A program made the position numbers and the translations under genes. From Anastatus disparis (lineage: Eukaryota; Arthropoda; Insecta; Hymenoptera; Eupelmidae), in NCBI GenBank assembly GCA_017163975.1, contig JAFFSR010000033.1, positions 886,501 to 950,500 on the forward strand: a DNA stretch of 64,000 bases, read 5' to 3'. Under the pieces are notes generated by a model. It searched no databases. It was not told the origin of the DNA and was given only the letters and a program-made list of their open reading frames with translations. Positions 32,279 through 43,164 of the stretch are shown in pieces; position 1 is the first letter of the stretch, and each line of letters starts with the position of its first letter.

Positions 32279-33240
32279 ATCTCCCTGCAAATTTTAGAAC
32301 AAATCTATCGAGTTCTTTATGTAAAATAAAAAACAAAAAAAAAAGAATAGAAATTTTTAATTAAATCTTTAAAATTCTCTAAAATCGTAACCACACTAAA
32401 AAAATTAGTTTTGAAAAGCTTATTTTCTTCAAACGATAGCGAATTGATTGTATAAAAATTTTGGAGAAAATTTACAGAATGCTTCAGGCAAAATAGAAAA
32501 TAAATGAAACAGAAAAATTTTTTTGAAACATTTTAGAATGCTCTAAAATTAAAACTGCACTGAGAAAATTATTTTTTCAATGTTGGTTTTCTTCATACAG
32601 TAGCGAATAACTTGCATACAAATTTTGGAGTAAATCTATTGTATGGTTTTCGTAAAATAGAAAAAAAAATAAAAATTAGAAATTAAAAAAAAATTTTCCA
32701 AATGCTCAAGAATTAAAAGAGCGCTAAGAAAATCAGTTTTCAAAATTTGTTTTTTTTTAGCAGTCAAAAATAAATTCCATATAAATTTTCAAGCAAATTC
32801 TTTGACTGGTTTACGTAAAATACCAAAAAAATGAGAAATTCAAATTTTAAAAAACTTTTTAAAATGGCTCTAGAATTTAAACTACGCTAAGAAAACCAAT
32901 TTTCGATAGCTTCCCTCCCAGTCAGACAAAAAAAAATTTTATGCAAAACTGGAAGCAAATCCATCGAGTAGTTTACGAGATCTAATTTACTATCTAAATA
33001 CAAACAATTTTTTCAAAAATTTCAAAATGCTTCATAATTAAAACCAAGCAAAAAAAATTAGTTTTCAAAAATTTCCCTTTTTTTGGCAAACACAAATAAT
33101 TTCCATGCAAATTTTAGAGCAAATTCATCGTATAAATTGCGTAAAATTAAAAAAAAATGAGAAATGAAAATTCTATAAAATTTTTAAAATGGCTTCGAAA
33201 TTAAAACAACGCTAAGAAAACCAGATTTAAATATTTTATG
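32279..33240. repeat. ~165-bp array, inverted orientation, right of giant foldback
   Basis: Units carry AAATCTATCGAGT..., TTTACGTAAAAT, CAAATTTTGGAG and CGCTAAGAAAA. It is the continuation of 22800-23327. It ends next to a CA tract, just as the 19.6- and 56.5-kb arrays begin beside a GT tract in the other orientation. Confidence 0.75.
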
Positions 33241-33420
33241 CAGGAGTGAGACAAAAAAATAAATTGTACACACACACACACCTTCACCCATACCTACACA
33301 CCCAAACCCACACCCACACTTACACCGACAACCACACCCACATCCACACACCCACAGTCACACATTCACACACCCACACACCTACACATACCCACACACA
33401 CACCCAAACACACAAATATA
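33241..33420. repeat. CA-rich microsatellite
   Basis: Degenerate CACACA / CCCACA tract from about 33268 to 33412. The His/Thr-rich frame over it is a by-product of the repeat. Confidence 0.85.
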
Positions 33421-33857
33421 AATATACAAAACGGCGCGTAACACAATGTGCAAATATAAATATCGCACTTAGGTAGATATCACAGTCGAATAGCTAATCC
33501 TAATAATACTTATAAAATAAGTCATTATAGAAAGTGATATCACAGAATAATACGAGCAAAAATTAAAATTATAAAAATACTCGCAATAATACAATAAATT
33601 AAAAACAGTCATTCCTTATCTATGAGTCAAAATCTTAAAATTTAATTTCAAAAGAATATAAGAATAATTAAATAAAATAAAACAATAAGAGGTGTATGCA
33701 AAAGTATACGACACCGTATGTACAATAAAATGAAAAAATAAAAACATTTACTCGCTAATCATTGAGCACCTAGTCATACAATAAATAAATTCACACCTTA
33801 AGCTTATATATGGTATATTACAAAAATAAATTAACATATAAATTAAAAATATTAAAT
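33421..33857 (-). other. Probable LINE 3' UTR, AT-rich
   Basis: Noncoding. It follows, on the minus strand, the LINE C-terminus at 33858-33953 and resembles the 3' UTR at 26.9 kb in composition. Confidence 0.4.
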
Positions 33858-33953
33858 TCAATCAAGGTCGAGCAAGTACCGCCTCACTGCTGCCCTGAAC
33901 CTACTAAAAGAAGGAAGCTGATGAAAGATGTTTAATCGCAGCAGGCAATTGTG
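33858..33953 (-). pseudogene. LINE ORF2 C-terminal fragment
   Basis: Minus-strand reading gives AAIKHLSSASFF, then after a one-base shift SRFRAAVRRYLLDLD and a TGA at 33858-33860. It matches the ORF2 C-terminus at 26.8 kb in pattern. It joins Helitron coding sequence at about 33954. Confidence 0.6.
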
Positions 33954-34857
33954 TAGTTGAATTTCAGAAACGGGGATTATCGCATATGCATATGTTGTTA
34001 TTCTTAGATGAAAATGATAAATTTGACACTCCCGAAAAAGTTGATGAAATAATTAGGGCCGAAATCCTAAATCAAGATATTTATTCGAAATTGTATGGTA
34101 TTGTTAAAGAATTCATATCCCCGTGGTATGCAGAATATAAATTGTCCATGTATGGATAAAAATACGAAACAATGTACTAAAAGTTTTCCGAAAAATTAAA
34201 TAATACAACAGTATTGAAATCCAATGGATATTCATTATACAAACGTAAAAATTATGGTGTCATTATAATTTTCAAAAATAAATTTACAGAATGAGTTACA
34301 GATAACGATTTTTTGTTCCTTATAATTCTCACTTATTATTGAAATTTAATGCACACATAAACGTAGAAGTATGTTCCACTGTACAATGCATTGAATATTT
34401 ATTTAAATATTGTTATAAAAGTTTTGATTGTGCATACATTTAAAAATGCCAGGTAAATGTTGATTTTTAACCAGAAAGACGCTTTTCAATATGACAGTCA
34501 TGAAAATGTTGCGTATAAATATGATCTAATACAACAATACATAAATACACGATATTTATGTCCGCCTGAAGCAATGCACAGATTATTAGAATATCCTTTA
34601 CTTATTGATTCATATACTATAAAACGACACGCGTTCATGAAGAAAATCAACAAAATGTATTTTCAAAAAAAGAAAACGAAGAAATGATCATGCAGAAGAA
34701 TGTGGGAACAACATTAACAGCATATTTTGAATTAAATAGTGAAGATTAAGAAGCACAAAATTACTTATATTCAAAAATACCAAATTTTTATACATTTGAC
34801 GAATAACTGAAAAAGTGGAATAAAAGAAATAAAAGGAAACTAATACTTACAAGGAGA
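33954..34857 (+). pseudogene. Helitron Rep fragment (HUH motif region)
   Basis: The sequence opens VEFQKRGLSHMHMLLFLDEN, matching EFQKRGLPHMHMLV in the minus-strand Helitron at 48.4-48.5 kb. His-Met-His is the HUH metal-binding motif of rolling-circle Rep proteins. It continues through IIRAEILNQDIYSKLYGIVKEF, then decays with several stops. Further pieces match the other copy: YKRKNYGVIIIFKNKF, CIEYLFKYCYK-type sequence (about 34390-34420, frameshifted), where the catalytic Tyr pair would lie, and at 34457-34687 YDLIQQYINTRYLCPPEAM. Helitron Rep nicks and rejoins DNA for rolling-circle transposition. This copy is a dead fragment fused at its left to a LINE tail. Confidence 0.7.
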
Positions 34858-34860
34858 GTG

Positions 34861-35494
34861 CATTGCATTTGGGTCCCGAATTTTCTCTTAACTTTAGGAT
34901 ATTTTTTCTTATATAAAATCATAAAAAACTCGGTCCAACGCTCGACTTTCTAAGAGTTATGAGCAATTTTGTCTGTTTCGCTGAAAAATTTGCACCCACT
35001 TTATGGTTTTACAGTTTTCGAACTACTTATTATAGAAGGTTTTTACTCATTGCATATTAAAGTTGAGATCAAAACCTTTTGATTGAAAAAAATGTGTCCA
35101 AAAAGCCCAAGTTGTTCAAAAGTTATGAAAGGAAGAAAATCAAAATTAATTCAGACTAAAATACAGCATTTATTTTCTATGCATATTTTTAATTAAATAT
35201 TTGCGTTATTTTTATTCTCTTATAACTTTTAAACAACTTGAGCTTTCTGAACACGTTTTTTTTAATCGAAAGGTTTTAATCCTAACTTTAATATGCAATT
35301 AGTAAAAACCTTATAGAATAAGTAGTTCAAAAATTGTAAAACTATAAAACAGATGCAAATTTTTTAACAAAACAAACAAAACTGCTTATAACTTGGAAAA
35401 AATCGAGCGTTGGACCGAATGGATGCGGCTTTGTTCATGATTTTATATAAGAAAAAATATTCTAAAGTTATAAAGAAATCTAAGAACCGAATGT
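34861..35494. mobile_element. Palindromic element inserted in Helitron Rep
   Basis: Nearly complete inverted symmetry around ~35170. The left arm has TTCTTATATAAAATCATAAA, CGGTCCAACGCTCGA and TTCGAACTACTTATTATAGAA; the right arm is their complement. The other Helitron copy near 47.5 kb reads straight through this point, so the insertion boundary is well placed to within a few bases. Same family as 21328-21893. Confidence 0.75.
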
Positions 35495-35760
35495 ATTAGG
35501 TAAATCCGAAAGATAAAGAACGTTAGTTTATTCGATTATTACTATTACATGTTAAAGGAGCCACATCTTTTGAATATTTACGTATTAAATATAGAAATAA
35601 TGTGAAATTATTTTCAGGCAAAAACGCTATTGTCAACGGAGAAAATAAAAATATTCAGAACACGATTTATACAAGAAATATTGTTAATAAAGAGATATTG
35701 TAAATTTCAATATATTTTAGTCTTAATGAAATTGTTGAATCCGAATCCATAATAAAAAAT
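35495..35760 (+). pseudogene. Helitron coding remnant after the palindrome
   Basis: The sequence matches the minus-strand copy at 47.2-47.5 kb (KDKER-F-RLLLLHVKGATSFEYL against KDKERYFIRLLLLHVEGATSFEAL). This is the start of the helicase part. Stops and shifts follow. Confidence 0.6.
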
Positions 35761-35794
35761 ATATATCAACGGACGCTATGATAATCAATAGTTC

Positions 35795-36090
35795 AAAACG
35801 CTGTTGAAATAGCTACATATGGGGATGCGCTGTTAAATTGGCTGCATATGAGGATATCCTGTACAATCAGCTGCTTATGAGGATGCGCTGTTGCATCGGC
35901 TTTATATGGAGATGCACTGTTAAATCGGCTGTGTATGGTGATGTGCTTTTAATCGGCTACAAATGGAGATGCGCTGTTTAATCGGCTGCGTATGGGGATG
36001 TGCTATTTAATCAGCTGCATATAGAGATACGCTGTCTAATCAGCTGTATATAAAGACGCGCTGTTTAATCGGCTGTTTATACGTTGCATA
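35795..36090. repeat. Minisatellite, ~29-30-bp unit
   Basis: About nine to ten imperfect copies of a unit like ATGCGCTGTTTAATCGGCTG followed by CATATGGGG. Noncoding. Confidence 0.8.
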
Positions 36091-36259
36091 TTATGCAAAT
36101 AAGCATCTGGAGCGGAGCCTGTTAAGAAAACATTAGAAAAAGGCTCTCCACTTATGAACCTTATTAGAAATAACAGGTTCGGATGTAACACTTTGCTAAT
36201 ATAAAGATTCAAGTCAATATGGGTGAATAAGTAGTACGTACTCACAATAAATTAAGAGT

Positions 36260-36715
36260 ACGTTTGCAAGAAAATGTAAGTAAAAATAATTAAGAGAAAG
36301 AGAATACGAGGAAAAGCGAGAGAGGGCGAGTGATAGTGAAGAAAATAAAGGCAAATTAGGGAAGAACAAGGGAGAGCAAGAGGGAACAGGAAAGTGTTAA
36401 GCAGATAAAGGAAGGATGAGAGAGGGCAAGGTACAGCGAGAAAAAGCGAGAAAGAGCGAGAAAAAGCGAAGGAGAGTGAAAGAGAGAGAAAGAGAGTGAG
36501 AAAAAGCGACCGAAAGCGAAAAAGTGCTAGAGTGGGAGAGCGAGAGAGAGCGAGAGTAAATGAACGAAAGCAAGAGAGAGTAAAAGAAAGCAGAAGAGAG
36601 AGAGAGTGAGAAAGAGCAAAAGAAAAAGAGAGAGAGAGTGAGAGATAGTGAAAGAGAGAGAGAGAGAGCGAGAGAGAGAGGAAGAGCTAGTGGAAGCAAA
36701 AGAGTGCGAGAGAGA
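36260..36715. repeat. GA-rich array
   Basis: Irregular repeats of GAGAGCGAGAAAGAGC. It abuts the 3' tail of a minus-strand LINE at 36716. Ser/Leu-rich frames on the minus strand are artefacts of this composition. Confidence 0.8.
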
Positions 36716-36793
36716 TTTTGATTTGATTTTACTTATTTTTTATTAACCTTAGGGTATAACCTCGTTAGACCCAACAAGCATATAATACATTCA

Positions 36794-36848
<55 letters not shown>

Positions 36849-37808
36849 CATTAAATATATAACAATAAAAAGTAAAAAATTTGAATATCAGTGCCAAATA
36901 TAAATTATTTTTGAAGATTCAAGTTTTAACAAAAAATACACTCATGATTATAACATAAAATAAAATAATGGCTTAGTATTTCTAAGAAAATGGATGTCAT
37001 AGATGACTAGTGTTAAATACATGCTTAAGCGGTCTGCTCATCCATGACATCTAGTACTTAATCCAGAGTCGCCGACTCAGCCTGCTACAATCTGCCACAA
37101 TCTACCACAATCTGCCACAATCACCATTTATGAGCCAATCGAGTGTGCGCTTTTTAACAGAAGCCGATGAAATAGATTAAAAAGAAAGCAAAACATCAGA
37201 GCAAGAGCTAAGCTCATTGATCAGATCTGTTGCTGAGTAAAGGAGTTCTGGACTGCACTTGTGCGCACCGGAGGGTAGACAAGATATCATGGGTAACCGA
37301 AGGCTTGCATCCTAAGCGTATAATATTAAGTTTAGAAGGAGCAAATCTGTTGAATCCTTGCAGGATCAGCCATTTGATCAAGTTCCATGCAAGCATCCGA
37401 TGAGCTAATATCAATAATGTAGGGGACTTCACGAATAGAACACGAATCAACCAAACCAAGATTAAAATTGAGTTTAGAATTAGGGGTCTCACGTAATTCT
37501 GCCTCAAAAGACTAAGAGAGAAATTCATTGAGAGAGACTTTATCAATAGAGTCAAGTTTACAAAAGTAAAATCTTTTCGTAATACTGCTGAACTTATGAA
37601 TCACATAGTTTTACTCTATCAAGTCATGACCTGCAATAAAAATAGCGTCAGTCTTTGAATATAAAACGACCTGCTCATTACCACTTACAATAAATAAATC
37701 AAGCCACTTGTGTGATATGAAGCTCTCGGTTAGAACGTGATGAGTTGGTTCAGAAGGCACAATAAACAATAACAAATTCTCAACACTTTTCTTAAGGGCA
37801 CAAAACAC
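36716..37808 (-). pseudogene. LINE remnant: endonuclease end, linker and 3' tail
   Basis: On the minus strand the frame at 37611-37808 reads EPTHHVLTESFISHKWLDLF and later AIFIAGHDLIE. This is the C-terminal part of an apurinic-type endonuclease, with the GHD containing the catalytic His. A second piece (37214-37600) in other phases continues as the linker (DKVSLNEFLS...). The reverse transcriptase is deleted. At the 3' side, 36716-36790 reads on minus as a tail ending ...AAGTAAAATCAAATCAAAATC, a common LINE terminus. A TA tract lies inside at 36800-36844 and short CTGCCACAAT repeats at 37080-37125. It is related to but distinct from the 12-14-kb LINE. Confidence 0.6.
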
Positions 37809-38240
37809 CTTTTTTTCGGTTCCATCGAATTTGGGTTTATTGCTTTTTTTATAGGAAATTTACTGTAGAATAAGCTCTAACAAGTTTTTTTACCCTGTCT
37901 CATTTAGTTTCGTTTTTATGAAGAAATTAGTAAAATAAACTTTTAATTGATTTTTTTGTTAATTTTGCTATTTTGAGATTTTTCTTAAATTTTTAGCTAA
38001 TCTTATTAAAACACTATGAGAACTTATTTTTTTATTACTTGATTTAATAATTCATAAATCATTAATTAATCTCCAAAAAGTTTTTTTTAAGAGGAGACCG
38101 AACTATCTGTCTCTGTCTAGTAGTGTTTTTCATCTTTTATATGAACACCACAAGTTCATCCAAGTCTATGCTGCCCTGTGTATACGAATGTTCTGAAATT
38201 GGCTATTAGACGTCAAAGCAGGATTCTCTGCCCAACACTG
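37809..38240. other. Noncoding stretch
   Basis: No supported feature. Confidence 0.4.
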
Positions 38241-38690
38241 GTTATCTAACAAGCGAGATTCACTAGTACAAGAATTATGCAATAGATGGCGCCACGTATA
38301 TTAACGTTGTAGAATTTCAGTACAGAGAAGTTAACGCCAAGAATTTAGAAATTATGTCACTCTAAGACGCTAAAAAATAATAAAAAATGCACCAATAACA
38401 ACTTCAAAATAAGTAGAAAAAAAAAGTTTTGATGTGACTTAATAATTAAGAAGTAGTAGTGGAATAGCGCCTTAATTTAATTGACGATGATAACAGTTAT
38501 CCAACAAGCGAGATTCACTAGTACAAGAATTATGCAATAGATGGCGCCACGTATATTAATGTTGTAGGATTCCACTACAGAGAATTTGGCGCCAAAAAAT
38601 TAGAGGTTATGTCACTCTAAGACGCTAAAAATAATAAAAATGCACCAAAAAACAACTTTAACACTGCACTACACACCATCAAACAGACCA
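38241..38690. repeat. Direct repeat, 255-bp period, two copies
   Basis: GTTATCTAACAAGCGAGATT at 38241 returns as GTTATCCAACAAGCGAGATT at 38496. About 190 bp of each copy align with few differences, including ATAGATGGCGCCACGTATAT and GTCACTCTAAGACGCTAAAA. Noncoding; more GC than the surroundings. Confidence 0.8.
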
Positions 38691-38959
38691 GTCACAGGAA
38701 TAGCAAAACAACAGCAAAAATCTCCATGCAAAATCAGCGGCAGCAGCAAACAAAGTATCACACCAACAGCAGTGCAGAAATAGGAAAATCGTCTAGAGTC
38801 ACAAAATAGATGCATGCAGATGCATGCAAATGCAGCCAATGCCTACGGACCCCTTCAGACGACCTCCTAAAACAAATTTCACTCCGCGAAGTGAAAAAAT
38901 TTATTGTTAAAAGCAAATTATAATAGAGAGCAATAGGAAGCCGATGTGTCGCTACTTAC
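38691..38959. other. Unique noncoding stretch
   Basis: Moderately GC-rich with CAGCAGCAAA and GATGCATGCA motifs. No frame worth reporting. Confidence 0.35.
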
Positions 38960-39056
38960 GCCAGATGCAAGAGAGAACGAGAAAGAGCAAGAGAGAGCAA
39001 GCGAGATCAGTGGTGATTGAGAAAAAGTCAGAAAGAGCGATAAAGAGCGAAAGAGA

Positions 39057-39111
<55 letters not shown>

Positions 39112-39600
39112 TGAAAAAGAGAGATTTGATTTGATAAAAATTTTATTAATCATGGGGTAGTACCCCGTGTGATTCAACAAGTACAATACAAAGAATTAAC
39201 ATAAAAATTAAACTAATGTAATTAAAACAATAAACAACAAAAATTTCAAAATTGAAAAACAATAAATAACATAATTAAGAAAAGTTTATGTAAAATTTAA
39301 AATTAAACAAAAAAATGATAAAAGTAAAATTAAGTTAAATTGCGTACGCCAGCTAGTAATCCCACAGCAACTAGGGCTCAGTCTAGAGTAGCAGAGAGTC
39401 TTAGTCAGAGAGAGAGAGAGAGAGAGAGAAAGAGCAAGAGAGAACGAGAAAAACTGAGATGGAACGAAAGAGAGCGAGAGAGAGAGCGGAGAACGAAGCA
39501 AGGGGAGAAACAGAAAAGGAGAGGGAGAAATGATATGAAGGAGGAGTGAGGGATAGGGAGAGAGAAAAGTTGGAAGGGTGAACCAAAAAAAGATAGTGGG
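38960..39600. repeat. GA-rich arrays split by a LINE tail
   Basis: GA arrays at 38960-39120 and 39395-39600 flank 39121-39394, which on the minus strand ends ...ATAAAATTTTTATCAAATCAAATC, a LINE 3' tail. A 5'-truncated LINE has apparently landed in a GA array. All long frames over the arrays are compositional. Confidence 0.65.
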
Positions 39601-39832
39601 AATAATAAGTAAGAAAGATAATTAGAAAAAACGAAAGTCACAGATATTAAGGCCCAAATGCGGCTAAAAATAATGAGATCCAAAAAACAAGACCCAAAAA
39701 AAAGATCATAAATATTAAGTACTAATTAGGTTTAAAAATCGCTACTCTTGTCACAACAAAATTATGCACATTTAAATAATTTGGAGAACCGTAGAAAATG
39801 GTGGTTTTACTTTAATATAATACTAGCGAAAA
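39601..39832 (-). mobile_element. Helitron 5'-end fragment
   Basis: Minus-strand start TATTATATTAAAGTAAAACC, then AAGAGTAGCGATTTTT and GGGTCTTG/TGGGCC stretches. Same organisation as 16500-16838. Confidence 0.5.
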
Positions 39833-39910
39833 ATACCTTGCTCCTAACGTCGCTCAGTTGGATTTTTATAAATTATTTTATTATATATGAATGGCTAATT
39901 TTAAAAAAAC
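39833..39910 (-). mobile_element. Helitron 3'-end fragment ending in CTAG
   Basis: On the minus strand it reads ...AATCCAACTGAGCGACGTTAGGAGCAAGG...CGCTAG and is directly followed by the 5' end at 39832. It matches the ends at 59620-59660 and 60520-60594. Confidence 0.5.
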
Positions 39911-40678
39911 AAGAATAGCCTTAGCTTAATAATTTTTATATTGTAGTTATGTGTCGTAATAAATTTAATGTTTGTGTGTTTATTAAAATATATTAATAAA
40001 AGTTGTAATATCAATGAAATTTATTCAAAAACGAATCAATTCATAATATAACCCATTGTGAAAGTAAAATTTTTTATAAACGCTGTAAATCATAAACAAA
40101 GAAAATCACGTTTTTTATTTAATGTTTAATTTATTTGAAGGCTAATATTGTACATCAGGTACATATTCGAATAAACGTTATTATTATAAAATTCTACACA
40201 ATTTGTATTCTGAAATAATGTAAGAGATATTTTATAATATCTTATTTAGAATAAATCATCGGAGAAATGTATGTAAAATTTGTAAAATTGTAACATTATG
40301 ATAAATATAAAATAATAAATATAAAATTCGTACAACATATAATTAGTAGATTATTGGCTATAATAAAAATGAGCAATATGTTTATTTAAATAAAGATCTA
40401 AAAACACTATTGTTAATTAAAATATAGATATAACACTTATTATGTAGTTTGAACTCAATAAAAGTAATATAGAGGCTCACGATTATTTATATTTTAATAT
40501 ACGGAAATATTATGTCTTAGCAAGTAAGAAAATTAAAAAATCTTCATTGATAAGGAGGGTCGTTCTACCAAATTGCACTATTTTTTATCACAAGATCAGT
40601 ATATATGAAATTAATGTGTCAAACAAAGATAGTACTATATAGTTTACTGCTCTGGAGCAAGAGGCCAGAATATGCTTA
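39911..40678. other. Noncoding AT-rich stretch
   Basis: No supported feature. Confidence 0.4.
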
Positions 40679-41284
40679 CTAGGAGAGTATCAGACCTCCG
40701 GATCACGGATTTCGCTCAAACTCTGGGATAAGTTTTCAGATATCAGAATATTTCAATATTTCCTCAGTTACCGACAGTTAAAGAAAATCACTAAAAAAGT
40801 TACTAGATTTTCAAACGTATATAGTTCCTTAGCATTAATAGCTAAGAGCTTGAAACTTTTTTTAAAAAAAAGCTGAGCTCAATTCCTTTTGAAATAGTAG
40901 TTAAAGCATGTCAAAATATTATTTTTTGCCAAAGTTATAGCGTGATAAACATTGGACCTGATTTTTCTTTTTAAAACATTAATTAATAACAAAAGCTGAA
41001 ATTGGGTCTAATGTTTATTACGCTATAACTTTGGAAAAAATAATATTTTGACATGCTGTAACTACTATTCCGAAAGGATTTAAGCTCAGCTTTCATTTAA
41101 AAAAGGTACTGTAAGCATTTGAAAATGTGGTAACTTTTTTAGTGATATTCTTTAATTGCTTGTAACTAGGGAAATATTAAGCGTTGGGGTCTAAAATTCT
41201 ATTTCCTTTCATATTTCAATATCTGAAAACTTATCCCACAGTTTGAGCAAAATCCGTGATCCGGAGGTCTGATACTCTCCTAGT
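40679..41284. mobile_element. 606-bp palindromic element
   Basis: The outer ~65 bp at each end are almost perfect inverse copies (left start ACTAGGAGAGTATCAGACCT, right end its complement), and the interior pairs as well (AAAGTTATAGCGTGATAAAC and its inverse). Loop near 40975. Noncoding. Family relative of 21328-21893 (ATCACGGATTTCGCTCAAAC against GTCACGGATCTTGCTGTAAC). Confidence 0.8.
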
Positions 41285-41384
41285 TAGTTGATCATCAACA
41301 AAGAGAAAAATACTTTCTATGATCACTTTTGCTTAACGTAAATGCTGCAATAAATTACGAAAGTCTAAGAATTTTCAATGGTGT

Positions 41385-42863
41385 TATATGGGTGATTCTA
41401 TTCTAACGGGTAATAACATGCAATCGTTTAATAAACTATCAATATAAGGTTTAAATATTATTAACCACAAATTTTTCATATACTTTTAGATTGTAACTTT
41501 ATGATCCGTTGACTTTTTAATCGCTAATTTCAGTGTAGCTCTTGTAGGGACCCTTAAAAAGTATAAAAAGTAATCTTCCCTGTCTGTAATCATATATAAA
41601 ATTTTTTAAACGTTGTAGAGATACAGGATAGATGAATTAATACTTCTGGAAGATCAAAAAATATTTTTTTCCATCCGTACATACATTTCAGCAGAATGGT
41701 TGAAAAAAAAAATTTTCTTTGACCCTCTGTTATTACAAAAAAAATTTATATTTTTTCATAGATAAAAAGCAATAATAATAAAAAATGTTATATTTGAATC
41801 TTATGAAAATATAAGATATTCCTATCACATGGAAATATTGTTATTATATGTTTATTTCGCTAAAAAATTGCTTTGTAGATCATAGAATACATTTTTGTTT
41901 ACGTGTAAACATCATTTCACTTATGAAAGCTAAGTTACCTTTTCTACGATAATTACCCTGGCTCTAAACATTTGACTGTCACAGATGATATAAGCGCTTA
42001 TTCAAATAAGTAATAGACGTTTAAGAAAGTAGTAATATACAACTAAAAAAGTTTGTATAGCAGTGAATGTTGGAGACCGTTTACTCGGTAAAAATTTCAT
42101 TCAAATTATCAGGTAATCTCCCCTGGCATATAATTCCCCTGCCTTTTTTGAGATGCACTCACAAAATTCTAATTAAATAATAAAGTCAACAATTTTATTC
42201 ATGAATTTCATACCATGAAGTGTTAAATTGTTCGTACACTTGAAATTAAATACATATTATAGTGCTTATAATTTTTATATATTCAAAATTGAATATATAT
42301 ATATTTGTGGAGAATTTCCGAGTAAGCACATTCTCAAATCTTTTTGTAAACAATCACTGTAGTCATATTTACATACTACACTATATACTACGTATATACT
42401 ACAAATAAATAAAGCGAAATCAAAGGTTACATCGTAGTATTCAGAAAATAAAAATATCAGTTTGTCATTAGCCTTGATGAAGAGTTTGTCGTTGATATCA
42501 AAGTAAGTATATAATTATTTGAATTTAAATAGAAGTCTTTGAAAAATCTGAATTAGAAAATCTATAAATTGACAATATATTATTTTAGATTGTATTGGTA
42601 ATAAAATGGTTTCTACACGTGGACGTGGCGAACTTGCTACTAATCCTTTATCATCAAGTACACTCAACTCCACTCCCAAACACAAAAATAATGTTATTAT
42701 ATATTTTGAAAAAGCAAACTTTCTCAAGTGTGGATATATTTGGGATATTGTTCTATTAGATATAATCATAAAAAAATCTGAGTAAAATTTTTAAAATGAA
42801 CACCTTTATTTTCTATTATTTCAAAATTTGAATTTGACCCGTTCGAATAGAATCACCCATATA
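41385..42863. mobile_element. TIR-bounded element, 1.48 kb, TA ends
   Basis: TATATGGGTGATTCTATTC at 41385 and its inverse GAATAGAATCACCCATATA at the right end, with TIRs of about 27 bp, and TA at both outer ends. The size and TA suggest the Tc1/mariner group, but no transposase was recognised. It contains the short coding-like segment at 42606. Other interior DNA is AT-rich. Confidence 0.6.
42606..42785 (+). CDS. Short coding-like segment, unidentified
   Basis: A 59-codon frame from the ATG at 42606. The first 29 residues (MVSTRGRGELATNPLSSST...) have balanced composition unlike the surrounding AT-rich DNA. The start is preceded by a polypyrimidine-poor TTATTTTAG that could be a splice acceptor, and a GT follows the well-behaved part at about 42693. 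After that the frame becomes AT-driven. It may be a first coding exon or a captured exon fragment inside the TIR element. No family recognised; may be chance. Confidence 0.25.
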   Translation: MVSTRGRGELATNPLSSSTLNSTPKHKNNVIIYFEKANFLKCGYIWDIVLLDIIIKKSE

Positions 42864-43164
42864 CAAAACCTTTTTTAAAGCAACAAAAGCGAGAAAATTA
42901 ATTCGAATTGAGTGTCAATAATGTGCATATGTACGTATATATACATATGTTTGTGTGTATGTGAAAGTTTGTATACACACTAATACATTCACGCCTTGAT
43001 ATCGTTACATGCACACTCACTGGCATACACAGACATACCAACACACACACACATAGCGATATATACGCACGACACCATCGCATACAATAACATTCACGTA
43101 CTCCCAACGATATACACGGCAACATAGTGTGAGCAAAAACATACATATCTTATCCTATATCCTA
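42864..43164. other. CA/TA-rich noncoding stretch
   Basis: Degenerate CACACA and ATACATA repeats at 42910-43140. No gene. Confidence 0.5.

Noticed and set aside
33246..33476. His/Thr-rich frame, also 61032-61214
   Set aside because: CA microsatellite; no gene evidence.
36397..36699. Leu/Ser-rich minus-strand frame; similar ones at 39286-39683
   Set aside because: Translation of GA/CT-rich arrays; compositional artefact.
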